Source: Achromobacter insuavis
GTDB taxonomy: Bacteria; Pseudomonadota; Gammaproteobacteria; Burkholderiales; Burkholderiaceae_B
DNA: 64,000 nt
Direction of reading: 5' to 3'
Assembly (NCBI RefSeq): GCF_902859645.1
Contig: NZ_CADIJR010000005.1
Span: 1 to 64,000, forward strand
Shown here: positions 28,620 to 37,338 of the stretch, piece after piece
How the letters are laid out: every line of letters starts with the position of its first letter
Numbering within the stretch: position 1 is the first letter of the stretch
The notes under the pieces: generated by a model
What the model was told of the DNA's origin: nothing
Seen by the model: the letters and a program-made list of their open reading frames with translations, nothing else
Database searches by the model: none
Position numbers and translations under genes: made by a program

Positions 28620-29918
28620 ATGGAACTGCAATACCAGACCGGCTTCGGCAACGACTGTGCCACCGAAGCCCTACCCGGCGCGCTGCCGCTGGGCCGCAAT
28701 TCGCCGCAGCAATGCCCCTACGGCCTGTACGCCGAACAGCTGTCCGGCACCGCCTTCACCGCGCCGCGCAGCGAGAACCGCCGTTCGTGGCTGTATCGGA
28801 TCCGCCCGGGCGCCCAGCACCTGCCGTTCGAGCCGTTCGGCGGCGCCGCCGGCTGGGAAAGCGCGTTCGGCCACGGCCCGGTCACGCCCAACCAGCTGCG
28901 CTGGAGCCCCCTGCCCATCCCCGCCACGCCCACCGACTTCGTCGAGGGCGTGAAGACCTGGGGCGGCAACGGCGGCCCCGATGAACAGGGCGGCGTCGGC
29001 ATCCACCTGTATGCCGCCAACCGCTCGATGCAGGGCCGCTATTTCTACAACGCCGACGGCGAGCTGCTGCTGGTGCCGCAGCAGGGCCGCCTGCGCCTGG
29101 CCACCGAACTGGGCCTGATCGACCTGGAGCCGCTGGAGATCGCCGTGATCCCGCGCGGCGTGCGCTTCAGCGTGCAACTGCTGGACGGCACCGCGCGCGG
29201 CTATATGCTGGAGAACTTCGGCGCCGCGCTGCGCCTGCCCGAACTGGGCCCGATCGGCTCGAACTGCCTGGCCAACGCCCGCGACTTCAAGACGCCGGTG
29301 GCCTGGTACGAAGACGTGGAAGGCGACTTCGAACTGATCGCCAAGTTCACCGGCGGCTTCTGGCGCGCCGCGATCGGCCACTCGCCGCTGGACGTGGTGG
29401 CCTGGCACGGCACGCACGCGCCGTACAAGTACGACCTGCGCCACTTCAACACCATCGGCTCGATCAGCTACGACCATCCGGACCCGTCGATCTTCACGGT
29501 GCTGACCGCGCCGTCCGACACCCCGGGCACGGCCAACATGGACTTCGCCATCTTCCCGCCGCGCATCCTGGCGATGGAAAACACCTTCCGTCCGCCCTGG
29601 TTCCACCGCAACGTCGCCAGCGAATTCATGGGCCTGATCCAGGGCGTGTACGACGCCAAGGCCGACGGCTTCGCCCCCGGCGGCGCCAGCCTGCACAACT
29701 GCATGAGCGGCCACGGCCCCGACGCCGAGACCTTCGAGAAAGCCTCGCACGCCGACACCAGCCACGCGCACTACATCCGCGAGACCATGGCCTTCATGTT
29801 CGAGACGCGGCGCGTGATCCGCCCGACGGCGCAGGCGCTGGCCTCGGTAGAATTGCAGGGCGACTATTACCGGTGCTGGCAGGGCCTGAAGAAGCACTTC
29901 GATCCCCGCAAGGCGTGA
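28620..29918 (+). CDS. hmgA: Homogentisate 1,2-dioxygenase
   Basis: A 432-residue non-heme iron enzyme opening homogentisate to maleylacetoacetate in tyrosine/phenylalanine catabolism. The iron ligands align with the human enzyme as His329 and Glu335 in [16 protein letters not shown] and His365 in SGHGPDAE. The N-terminal [19 protein letters not shown] is family-specific. The ATG at 28620 has AGGAGG at ideal spacing. It is followed by fahA; no maleylacetoacetate isomerase gene is in the window. Confidence 0.98.
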   Translation: MELQYQTGFGNDCATEALPGALPLGRNSPQQCPYGLYAEQLSGTAFTAPRSENRRSWLYRIRPGAQHLPFEPFGGAAGWESAFGHGPVTPNQLRWSPLPIPATPTDFVEGVKTWGGNGGPDEQGGVGIHLYAANRSMQGRYFYNADGELLLVPQQGRLRLATELGLIDLEPLEIAVIPRGVRFSVQLLDGTARGYMLENFGAALRLPELGPIGSNCLANARDFKTPVAWYEDVEGDFELIAKFTGGFWRAAIGHSPLDVVAWHGTHAPYKYDLRHFNTIGSISYDHPDPSIFTVLTAPSDTPGTANMDFAIFPPRILAMENTFRPPWFHRNVASEFMGLIQGVYDAKADGFAPGGASLHNCMSGHGPDAETFEKASHADTSHAHYIRETMAFMFETRRVIRPTAQALASVELQGDYYRCWQGLKKHFDPRKA

Positions 29919-29940
29919 CCGGCGTTTCCGCCGTCACGCC
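29912..29940 (+). terminator. Hairpin at the end of hmgA
   Basis: Arms ggcgtgac (29912-29919) and gtcacgcc (29933-29940) enclose an inner ggcg/cgcc stem, giving about 12 pairs with one bulged C. The left arm includes the hmgA stop codon. No T tract follows. Confidence 0.45.
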
Positions 29941-29945
29941 CGCCC

Positions 29946-29990
29946 ACGGCGATGCGCGCAAGCGCATCGCCGTTTGGCTTTGGATTTTCC
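29946..29990 (+). terminator. Second hairpin between hmgA and fahA, GCAA loop
   Basis: A perfect 12-bp stem (29946-29957 with 29962-29973) with a GCAA tetraloop, followed by ttggctttggattttcc. It looks like an intrinsic terminator or attenuator between two genes expected to be co-expressed. Confidence 0.55.
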
Positions 29991-30036
29991 CGGCGCCCGC
30001 CGGCCCCTTACAAACACTGAACGAGACATTCCCGCC

Positions 30037-31356
30037 ATGACCACTCCCATCAACGAAACCCACGACCCGTCCCTGAAGAGCTGGGTCGCCAGCGCCAACA
30101 CCGGCGCGTCGGACTTCCCGGTGCAGAACCTGCCCTACGCCGCGTTCCGCCGCAAGGACTCGCAGGAATCGTTCCGGCCCGGCGTGGCCATCGGCGACCA
30201 GATCGTCGACCTGGCCGCGCTGGCCGCGGCCAAGCCGTTCGAGGGCGCCGCCGCCGAGGCGCTGGCCGCCTGCCAGGGCGACAGCCTGAACGCGCTGATG
30301 GCCCTGGGCCAGGCCCACTGGAGCGCGCTGCGCCTGGCGCTGTCGCGCGCGCTGCGCGAAGGCGCCGCGCTGCGCGCCACGGTCGAGCCGCTGCTGGTGG
30401 CCCAGGCCGACGCCGAATACACCACGCCCGCCCGCATCGGCGACTACACCGACTTCTACATCTCGGTGCACCACGCCACCGCCGTGGGCAAGCAGTTCCG
30501 CCCCGACAATCCCCTGCTGCCGAACTACAAGTGGGTGCCGATCGGCTACCACGGCCGCGCCTCCAGCATCGGCGTGGACCAGAAGTTCGCCCGCCCGGTC
30601 GGCCAGACGCGTCCCGCCAATGAGGGCGAGGCGCCGCAATTCGGCCCGTGCGTACGGCTGGACTACGAACTGGAACTGGGCATTTTCGTCGGCACCGGCA
30701 ACGCGCAGGGCGACCGCATCGCGCTGGCGGACGCCGACGCCCACGTGTTCGGCCTGTGCATCCTGAACGACTGGTCGGCGCGCGACATCCAGGCCTGGGA
30801 ATACCAGCCGCTGGGCCCGTTCCTGGCGAAGAACTTCGCCTCGACCATTTCGCCGTGGATCGTCACGCTGGAAGCGCTGGAGCCGTTCCGCACGCAATGG
30901 AACCGCGGCCCGTCCGAGCCGCAGCCGCTGCCGTACCTGGCCTCCGACGCCAACCGCGCCAAGGGCGCCTACGACGTGCGGATGGAAGTGCTGCTGACGA
31001 CCGAACAGTCGCGCGCCGGCAAGCAGGCGCCGGCCCGCCTGTCGGGCAGCAACTTCCGCGATGCGTACTGGAACGTGGCGCAACTGATCACGCACCACAC
31101 GGTGAACGGCTGCAACCTGCAGCCGGGCGACATGCTCGGCACCGGCACGCTGTCGGGCCCGCAGCCGTCGGAAGCCGGCTCGCTGCTGGAACTGAACCAC
31201 GGCGGCAAGAACCCGATCGAACTGCCCTGGGGCGAGAAGCGCACCTTCCTGCAGGATGGCGACCAGGTCATCATGCGCGCCGAGTGCGTCAAGGCCGGCT
31301 ACCCGCGCATCGGCTTCGGCGAATGCTCGGGCACGGTGCTGCCGGCGCGGGTCTGA
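30037..31356 (+). CDS. fahA: Fumarylacetoacetase
   Basis: A 439-residue hydrolase splitting fumarylacetoacetate into fumarate and acetoacetate, the last step of homogentisate breakdown. Metal ligands are seen in DYTDFYISVHHATAVGKQF (Asp), LDYELELGIFVG (two Glu) and NDWSARDIQAWEYQPLGPF (Asp), followed by LAKNFASTISPWIV. Length is normal for the family. The ATG at 30037 gives the expected N-terminus; upstream starts fall in the hairpin region. It follows hmgA by 118 bases and converges with the acyltransferase gene with a 10-base gap. Confidence 0.97.
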   Translation: MTTPINETHDPSLKSWVASANTGASDFPVQNLPYAAFRRKDSQESFRPGVAIGDQIVDLAALAAAKPFEGAAAEALAACQGDSLNALMALGQAHWSALRLALSRALREGAALRATVEPLLVAQADAEYTTPARIGDYTDFYISVHHATAVGKQFRPDNPLLPNYKWVPIGYHGRASSIGVDQKFARPVGQTRPANEGEAPQFGPCVRLDYELELGIFVGTGNAQGDRIALADADAHVFGLCILNDWSARDIQAWEYQPLGPFLAKNFASTISPWIVTLEALEPFRTQWNRGPSEPQPLPYLASDANRAKGAYDVRMEVLLTTEQSRAGKQAPARLSGSNFRDAYWNVAQLITHHTVNGCNLQPGDMLGTGTLSGPQPSEAGSLLELNHGGKNPIELPWGEKRTFLQDGDQVIMRAECVKAGYPRIGFGECSGTVLPARV

Positions 31357-31366
31357 GCGTCGCCTG

Positions 31367-32383
31367 TCACGATCGGGGCTTGGCGGCCGCATCGGCCGTC
31401 AACGCCTCGATCTCGTCGTCCTTGGCCTGCCACTGCTGGCCCAGCCAGTGGTGGAATTCGGTGCGGAAGGCCTTGTCGCGGCTGTAGTCACCTTCGCAGA
31501 AAGCCGGCGGCACCGGCACGTGATGCATGCGCACCCGCACCTCGCCCATGCGGCCGCAGGCCATGTCCCAGAAGCTGGGCACGCCCGCCGGATAGGCGAT
31601 GGTGACATCGATCATCGAACGAAAGCGCGTGCCCATCGCGTTCAGCGACACCGCCAGCCCGCCCGCCTTGGGCTTGAGCAGGTGGCGGTACGGCGAACCC
31701 TGCGCGTCACGCTTGGCCGGGGTGAAGCGCGTGCCCTCGGCAAACACCATCACGCTGGTCGGCACCAATGAGAACTTCTGGCAGGCGCGGCGCGCGGTTT
31801 CCTGGTCCTCGCGTCCCAGGGCCGGATTGCGGCGCAGCGCGGCCTTGCCATGGCGTTTCATGAACGGGAAATCCAGCGCCCACCACGCCAGCCCGATCAC
31901 CGGCACGTAGATCAGCTGCTGCTTGAGGAAGAACTTCAGCAGCGGGATGCGACGGTTCAGCGAGCCTTGCAGCACGAAGATATCGACCCAGGACTGGTGG
32001 TTGCAGTTGACCAGGTACCAGTCGGCGTAGCGCAAGCCGGTATTGCCGCGCACGTCCCAGGGCGCGCGCTGGATGCGCGTGAACCAGGCGGTATTGACGC
32101 TGATCCAGGCCGTGGCGATGCCATTGAGGATCGGATCGATGCGGCGCCGGGCGGCGGCGAAGGGCAACGCCAGCTTCAGCAGCGCCATGGGGAACAGCAG
32201 CAGGCACCAGAACAGCGTGCTGACGCCGATCATGAGCGTGCTGAACACGCCGGTCAGCCAGGCCAGGCGGCCGCGCGGCACCGGCCAGCCGCGCCAGCGC
32301 GCGGCCGGGACGGACGCGGGCGCGTCGGTTGCATCAGGGGCGGGAGGCCGGACCGTGCCGGCGAGCGGATCGGGAAAAGTCAT
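31367..32383 (-). CDS. PlsC-type acyltransferase (YihG-like)
   Basis: A 338-residue membrane acyltransferase. A Pro/Ala-rich N-terminus precedes hydrophobic segments at about 41-75; the catalytic HX4D is NHQSWVD with His129 and Asp134; FAEGTRFTP is the acyl-acceptor motif. The family transfers acyl chains to 1-acylglycerol-3-phosphate or similar lipids; YihG-like members adjust phospholipid composition. The exact substrate is uncertain. It lies 77 bases downstream of the LTA-synthase-like gene on the same strand, possibly in one operon. Confidence 0.87.
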   Translation of the reverse strand: MTFPDPLAGTVRPPAPDATDAPASVPAARWRGWPVPRGRLAWLTGVFSTLMIGVSTLFWCLLLFPMALLKLALPFAAARRRIDPILNGIATAWISVNTAWFTRIQRAPWDVRGNTGLRYADWYLVNCNHQSWVDIFVLQGSLNRRIPLLKFFLKQQLIYVPVIGLAWWALDFPFMKRHGKAALRRNPALGREDQETARRACQKFSLVPTSVMVFAEGTRFTPAKRDAQGSPYRHLLKPKAGGLAVSLNAMGTRFRSMIDVTIAYPAGVPSFWDMACGRMGEVRVRMHHVPVPPAFCEGDYSRDKAFRTEFHHWLGQQWQAKDDEIEALTADAAAKPRS

Positions 32384-32460
32384 GAGCGCGAGTGTGCGAG
32401 GGCTGGCTTCGGGCCGGTTTGAGCGGGATCAAACCAGCCCCAGCCCCGGACGGGGTGAAG

Positions 32461-34356
32461 TCAAGGCAGGCGGTATTTTTCTTCGCGGTAGACCCAGCTG
32501 GCCCACAGCGCGTGCGCCAGCGCCTCCTTGATCAAGGCTTCGTCCACCGGTTCGACCGGCTCGTAGGTCTCGTCCTGCCCGACCGGCGCCGCGCGGTAGC
32601 GGAATTCACGCGGCGCCTTGGACGGCTCCAGCACCAGCAGCTTGTCCCCTTGCAGGTAGCCGAAATTGTCGGCGTACTGCATCAGCGCGCGGTTGGGATC
32701 GCGTTGCGTCAGGTCCGCGCCCAGCATCGGGTTGACGTTGTCCAGCCCGATCAGCGACAGCAGCGTGGGCGCCATGTCGATCTGGCTCACGATGCGTTCA
32801 TCCTGGCGCGGCGCGATGCCCGCGCCCAGGATCAGGGCCGGGATCTGGAAGTGCCGCACCGGCACCGGAATCGAGCCGTACACGCGGGAATCGTGATCGG
32901 CGATCACCAGGAAAACGGTGTTGTCCCAGTACGGCGCCTTGCGCGCCTTGTCGAAGAACTGGCCCAGCGCCCAGTCGGCATAGCGCACCGTGTTGTCGAC
33001 GCTGGCCGGATCGCCCACCGGCTGGATGCGGCCCGCCGGATACTCCCACGGCGAATGGTTGCTGACCGAGAACGCCAGCGTGAACACCGGCTTGTCGCCG
33101 TCGGCGCGCAGCAGGCGGTCGACCTGGGTGAACATGTCTTCGTCGGACGCGCCCCACGAGCCTTCGAACACCGGGTTCTCGAACTTCGGACGATCCACCA
33201 CCTCGTTGAAACCGTTGCCCAGGAAGAAGGCGCGCATGTTGTCGAAGTGCGACTCGCCGCCATACACGAAACGCGAGTGGTAGCCATGCTTGCCCAGCAC
33301 CTGCGCCAGCGTGAAGAACCCGGTCTGCGAGCGCGGCAGCTTCACCACCGCGTCGGCCACGCTGGGCAGGAAGCCCGCCGTCACCGCCTCGATGCCGCGC
33401 ACCGAGCGCGTGCCGGTGGCGTAGGCGCGGTGGAACATCCAGCCCTGCTTGCCAAGCCGGTCGATATTGGGCGTGAGGTCCTTGCCGCCCAGGCTGCCGA
33501 CATACTGCGCGCCCAAGCTCTCCTGCAGGATGATCACCAGGTTGAGCGGCTTGTCGCGCCGCACCGTGGCCTGCTGCTCGTGCAGGCTGGGGTAGCGCGC
33601 ATCCAGCGGCGCGCCTGTCAGGCCCGCCTTGTCGCGCACGATGGCGTTCATCTCGTCGACCGGCATCTTCGGATACATCGCGGCCGACGAGCGCTCATCG
33701 CGCATGCGGTAGGCGGCGTCGAACACGCTGTAGAGCGAATTGAGCGCCAGCGAATTGACCATGGCGTCCGAGCTGAACGCGACCTTGGCCGGGTTGATGG
33801 GGCGATGCTCCAGCGTGCCGCGCGCGCCCAGCACCACCAGCGCCAGGATCGCCAGCGACGCCAGCGGCCGCTTCCACCACGCCAGGAACGGATCGCGCAC
33901 CCGCACCGGGAACAGCTTGACCGCCAGCCACGCGGCCACCAGCAACACCACCAGGGCGGCCAGCAGCACGCCCTTGTAGCCCTGCCACAGCATCGAGCCG
34001 ACTTCCTTCGGGTTGAGCAGGTAGATGAAATACAGGCGGTTCGGGCGCGTGTCGTATTCCGCGATGAACTGCGGCGTGGAGACTTCCAGCAGCACGTACA
34101 GCATCCACCAGACGCGGAACCACCAGGCGGTGACGCGCGCGGCCCACGGCCGATGCCCCAGCCACGGCGAGAACACCGCCGGCAGCGCGATCACCATGGA
34201 CAGCAGGCAGACGTCGATGCGCAGGCCGCCGAACAGCACCGGCCACAGCCCGCCGGCCGCCTCGACCCGGTCCCACATCCACAACGACAGGCCCAGCCGG
34301 CTCAGCGTCAGCAGAACCAGCACGGACACGATGAAACGGAGCGTCAGGCGGCGCAT
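32461..34356 (-). CDS. LTA-synthase-family membrane sulfatase
   Basis: A 631-residue protein. About five N-terminal membrane helices (to about residue 190) precede a periplasmic alkaline-phosphatase/sulfatase fold. Motifs are LVIILQESLGAQYVGSLGG (metal Glu), TPNIDRLGKQGWMF, YATGTRSVRGIEAV, where the family's nucleophile position holds Ser rather than the commoner Thr, and VIADHDSRVYG (metal Asp-His). Relatives transfer phosphoglycerol or phosphoethanolamine to cell-surface glycans. In a Gram-negative host the acceptor may be an osmoregulated glucan or LPS; that is not decidable here. Confidence 0.87.
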   Translation of the reverse strand: MRRLTLRFIVSVLVLLTLSRLGLSLWMWDRVEAAGGLWPVLFGGLRIDVCLLSMVIALPAVFSPWLGHRPWAARVTAWWFRVWWMLYVLLEVSTPQFIAEYDTRPNRLYFIYLLNPKEVGSMLWQGYKGVLLAALVVLLVAAWLAVKLFPVRVRDPFLAWWKRPLASLAILALVVLGARGTLEHRPINPAKVAFSSDAMVNSLALNSLYSVFDAAYRMRDERSSAAMYPKMPVDEMNAIVRDKAGLTGAPLDARYPSLHEQQATVRRDKPLNLVIILQESLGAQYVGSLGGKDLTPNIDRLGKQGWMFHRAYATGTRSVRGIEAVTAGFLPSVADAVVKLPRSQTGFFTLAQVLGKHGYHSRFVYGGESHFDNMRAFFLGNGFNEVVDRPKFENPVFEGSWGASDEDMFTQVDRLLRADGDKPVFTLAFSVSNHSPWEYPAGRIQPVGDPASVDNTVRYADWALGQFFDKARKAPYWDNTVFLVIADHDSRVYGSIPVPVRHFQIPALILGAGIAPRQDERIVSQIDMAPTLLSLIGLDNVNPMLGADLTQRDPNRALMQYADNFGYLQGDKLLVLEPSKAPREFRYRAAPVGQDETYEPVEPVDEALIKEALAHALWASWVYREEKYRLP

Positions 34357-34527
34357 GCGGCGGCCCTCCCCGGACGAATGAAATCCGTTGATGCGCCGCG
34401 CTTACCTTGCCCGCGATTACCCAGCCAAACCATGCCTGCCGTCCGGTGATTGAAAACGGCCAAGGTTAACGCGGATTGACGCGCCGCAGCGCCGGCGGCA
34501 GCGCGGCGCGAGGCCCCTATCAGACGA

Positions 34528-34555
34528 ATGACACCCCTGTCATGTTGTACGACAT
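34528..34555. promoter_or_regulatory. Two abutting dyads downstream of gntR, one GntR-like
   Basis: Positions 34528-34543 form atgaca-cccc-tgtcat, and 34542-34555 form ATGTTGTACGACAT, a near-palindrome around GTAC like FCD/GntR operators. The second shares GTTGTACGA with the operator at the udh promoter. On minus, TTGGCG and TACAAC with 16-base spacing overlap it as a weak promoter toward the LTA-synthase-like gene. The rest of the 34357-34621 gap shows nothing I can name. Confidence 0.4.
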
Positions 34556-34621
34556 CTGATTTCGACGCCAAAGCGCAACGTGAGGCGCCCGGCTACCGCC
34601 GCGCGCGCTCGCGGATCGGCG

Positions 34622-35350
34622 TCATTGCGCGCGGCGCAGGCGTTCGCGGCTGTTGCTCAGGTGGGTGCGCATCGCGGCGCGCGCGCCTTCGGCATCCTGG
34701 CGCAGGATCGCGCTGTAGATGTCCTCGTGCTCCAGGTTGACACGGGCCAGGTAGGCGGCGCGGTCTTCGTGGGCGAACTTGGCGGAATTGATGCGGGTGC
34801 GGGGAATGATGGCCGAGCCCAGGTGCGACATCAGGTCGGCGAAATACCGGTTGTCGGTGGACTGCGACACCAGCAGGTGAAACTGGAAATCGGGCGTGAT
34901 GGTGTCGCCGCCGCTGTCCAGCGCGCTTTTGAAGGCATCCAGCGCCCGGCGCATCTCGGCCAATTGGGTCTCGCTGCGGCGCACCGCGGCCAGGCCGGCG
35001 GCCTCGCTTTCCAGGCAGATGCGCAGTTCCAGCAGCACCAGCACGTCGCGCACCGTGGCGATATCGGCCGGATCGACGCGGAAATCGCCGCCGCCGCTGG
35101 GCTCGAGCGCGTAGGTGCCGACGCCGTGGTGGGTTTCGACCAGGCCCGAGGCCTGCAGCCGCGACAGGGCTTCGCGCACCACGGTGCGGCTGACGCCGAA
35201 CTGCCGCATGATCTCGGATTCGGTGGGCAGCTTGTCGCCGGGGCGGATGTCGCCGCCGCGGATGCGTTCGGAGATGCTCTCGACCAGGCCCTGGGCCAGG
35301 TTCCGAGGACGACGCTGCGGCAAGACGGGGGTATCGACAGGAGCGTTCAT
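34622..35350 (-). CDS. FadR-type GntR regulator of the hexuronate module
   Basis: A 242-residue GntR-family repressor. The winged HTH (ISERIRGGDIRPGDKLPTES, FGVSRTVVREALSRLQASGLV) occupies about 25-82, and an all-helical FCD effector domain follows, with metal-site residues in FHLLVSQSTDN and HEDIYSAILRQDAEGARAAM. It is divergent from the uronate dehydrogenase gene, whose promoter is followed immediately by a GTAC-type palindrome, so repression lifted by a hexuronate or aldarate metabolite is the likely mode. The identity of the ligand is inference. Confidence 0.9.
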   Translation of the reverse strand: MNAPVDTPVLPQRRPRNLAQGLVESISERIRGGDIRPGDKLPTESEIMRQFGVSRTVVREALSRLQASGLVETHHGVGTYALEPSGGGDFRVDPADIATVRDVLVLLELRICLESEAAGLAAVRRSETQLAEMRRALDAFKSALDSGGDTITPDFQFHLLVSQSTDNRYFADLMSHLGSAIIPRTRINSAKFAHEDRAAYLARVNLEHEDIYSAILRQDAEGARAAMRTHLSNSRERLRRAQ

Positions 35351-35381
35351 CAGGGATTATCCGGGAGCGGTTGCGTGGCGC

Positions 35382-35411
35382 TTGACTGCAAAATTTCGGG
35401 CTTATTATACT
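35382..35411 (+). promoter_or_regulatory. Strong sigma70 promoter of the hexuronate operon
   Basis: TTGACT (35382-35387) and TATACT (35406-35411) are spaced 18 bases apart (TTATAC one base earlier would give 17). Predicted transcription starts near 35418, just before the operator. Confidence 0.7.
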
Positions 35412-35422
35412 TTGGACAGGTT

Positions 35423-35436
35423 GTACGATAACGTAC
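35423..35436. promoter_or_regulatory. GntR operator at the hexuronate promoter
   Basis: The inverted repeat gtacg-ataa-cgtac lies 12 bases after the -10, where a repressor blocks promoter escape. It is embedded in GTTGTACGATAACGTACC and shares GTTGTACGA with a second copy at 34545-34552. Confidence 0.65.
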
Positions 35437-35479
35437 CAGGTAAGTCCACTCCACCGCGCCATCCACCGAGCGTTGCGCC

Positions 35480-36319
35480 ATGAGCCTAACCGTCGACCGC
35501 ATGCCTGCCTCCCCCCGCTGTCATCGCCTGTTATTGACCGGCGCGGCCGGCAACCTGGGCCGGGTCCTGCGCCCGCGGCTGAAAGCCCATGCCGACGTGT
35601 TGCGGGTCTCCGACGTCGCGGCCATGGCGCCCGCCGCGGCCGGCGAGGAAGTCGTGCCGTGCAACCTGGCCGATCCCGCCGCCGTCTCCGAGCTGGTGCG
35701 CGGCGCCGACGCCATTGTGCACCTGGGCGGCGTTTCCGTGGAGCGTTCTTTCGAAGAAATCCTGCCGGCCAACATCCAGGGCGTCTATCACGTCTACGAA
35801 GCGGCCCGCCTCCATGGCGTGCGGCGCGTGGTGTTCGCCAGCTCCAACCACGTCATCGGCTTCTACGAGCAGGGCGCGCAACTCGATGCCGACGTGCCGT
35901 TGCGGCCCGACGGCTACTACGGCCTGAGCAAGGCCTACGGCGAAAACCTGTCGCGTTTTTACTACGACCGCTACGGCATCGAGACGGTCTGCCTGCGCAT
36001 CGGCTCGTCGTTTCCCGAGCCCAGGGACCGCCGCATGATGGTGACCTGGCTCAGCTACGACGATCTGACCGACCTGGTGGTCCGCTCGCTGTTCACGCCC
36101 AACGTCGGCCACCTGATCGCCTATGGCGCCTCGGCCAACCGCGACAGCTGGTGGGACAACCACGGCGCCGCCGCGCTCGGCTTCGCCCCCGGGGACTCCT
36201 CCGAAATCTTCCGCGCGCAGGTCGAGGCGCAGCCGCCGCTGGCGGCCGACGACCCCGCCGCGCGCTACCAGGGCGGCGCGTTCGTCAAGGCCGGCCCGTT
36301 CCCCTTTCCTCCGCGCTGA
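35480..36319 (+). CDS. udh: NAD-dependent uronate dehydrogenase
   Basis: A 279-residue SDR oxidising galacturonate/glucuronate to the aldaro-lactone. The NAD loop is TGAAGNLG (20-27), VHLGGVSVERSFEEILPANI is typical of Udh, catalytic SSNHVIG includes Ser121/122, and YxxxK is Tyr147/Lys151 in GYYGLSKAYGEN. RIGSSFPEPRDRRMMVTWLS is a further Udh signature. It is slightly longer than the roughly 265-residue Agrobacterium enzyme owing to its N-terminus. It is the first gene of an operon with a lactonase and a TRAP transporter. Confidence 0.92.
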   Translation: MSLTVDRMPASPRCHRLLLTGAAGNLGRVLRPRLKAHADVLRVSDVAAMAPAAAGEEVVPCNLADPAAVSELVRGADAIVHLGGVSVERSFEEILPANIQGVYHVYEAARLHGVRRVVFASSNHVIGFYEQGAQLDADVPLRPDGYYGLSKAYGENLSRFYYDRYGIETVCLRIGSSFPEPRDRRMMVTWLSYDDLTDLVVRSLFTPNVGHLIAYGASANRDSWWDNHGAAALGFAPGDSSEIFRAQVEAQPPLAADDPAARYQGGAFVKAGPFPFPPR

Positions 36320-36336
36320 TACGCCACTTCCCCGCC

Positions 36337-37218
36337 ATGGCGACCTCTGCCGAACGCATCGGAACCCTGCTCTGCGGCGTGGGCGAAAGCCCCGTGTGGC
36401 GCGCCGCCGACCAGGCCTTCCACTGGACCGACATCCCCGGCCGCGCGCTGTGGCGCTGGACGCCCGCCAGCGACCGGCTCGATCACTGGACGCTGCCGCA
36501 GATGGCCGGCTGCCTCGCCCCGCGCGGCGACGGCTGGCTGCTGGCGATGGAGGACGGCCTGTACGCCTGCGGGCCGCTCGTGGCCGGCCAACCCTGCCAG
36601 CCGCGGCCGCTGGCGCCGGTGCGCCATGGCGCGCCCGGCATGCGCTTCAATGACGGCCGCTGCGACCGCCAGGGCCGCTTCCTGGCCGGCACCATGGTCA
36701 TGGACATGGGCCTGGCCCGCAACGCCGGCAAACTGTATCGCCATGCGCCCGGCCAGCCGCTGGAAGCGATCGTCGACGACCTGATCGTGCCCAACGGCCT
36801 GGCCTTCAGCCCCGACGGCAGGACCATGTACCTGTCCGACTCGCACCCGTCGCGGCAGGTGGTCTGGGCCTTCGACTACGACATCGACAGCGGCCTGCCG
36901 CGCAACCGCCGCGTCTTCATCCCGAAACTGCCGGCCGGCCGGCCCGACGGCGCCGCCGTCGACGCCGACGGCGGCTACTGGATCTGCGGCAACGAGGCCG
37001 GCCGCATCTACCGCTATACGCCTGACGGCCGCCTCGACCGCAGCCTGGATGTGCCGGCCGCCCGCGTCGCCATGTGCGCCTTCGGCGGGCCGGACCTGGA
37101 CCTGCTGCTGGTCACGTCCATCCGCCCCGCGGACGCCGCCCCCGATTCCGCCGCCGGCGCCGTCTTTGCCCTGCGCCCCGGCGCGCGGGGCCTGGAGGAA
37201 ACCGCAAGCGCCGGTTAG
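36337..37218 (+). CDS. SMP-30/gluconolactonase-type aldonolactonase
   Basis: A 293-residue six-bladed beta-propeller hydrolase. Family motifs are GESPVWRAADQAFHWTDIPG (metal Glu), MRFNDGRCDRQGRFLAGTM (Asn/Asp substrate and metal site), NGLAFSPDGRTMYLSDS and PDGAAVDADGGYWI. It should open the galactaro- or glucarolactone produced by Udh. The ATG at 36337 follows the udh stop by 17 bases. The same frame is open far upstream across udh, but that part is an out-of-frame shadow. Confidence 0.9.
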   Translation: MATSAERIGTLLCGVGESPVWRAADQAFHWTDIPGRALWRWTPASDRLDHWTLPQMAGCLAPRGDGWLLAMEDGLYACGPLVAGQPCQPRPLAPVRHGAPGMRFNDGRCDRQGRFLAGTMVMDMGLARNAGKLYRHAPGQPLEAIVDDLIVPNGLAFSPDGRTMYLSDSHPSRQVVWAFDYDIDSGLPRNRRVFIPKLPAGRPDGAAVDADGGYWICGNEAGRIYRYTPDGRLDRSLDVPAARVAMCAFGGPDLDLLLVTSIRPADAAPDSAAGAVFALRPGARGLEETASAG

Positions 37219-37338
37219 CACCCGACCGCGGCGCCCCAGGCGCCCAAGCACGAGTAGTGAGCAGGTCCGTACACATCGAAGAGCTTCGGGGCCGCAATGG
37301 CCCTCAACGAAACGCCGTACTCCCAACCGGAGGTAGAC

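Noticed and set aside
35473-36336. Upstream extension of the lactonase frame through udh
   Set aside because: The extension is Arg/Ala/Gly-rich and out of frame with udh; the lactonase begins at the ATG at 36337 with a family-typical N-terminus.
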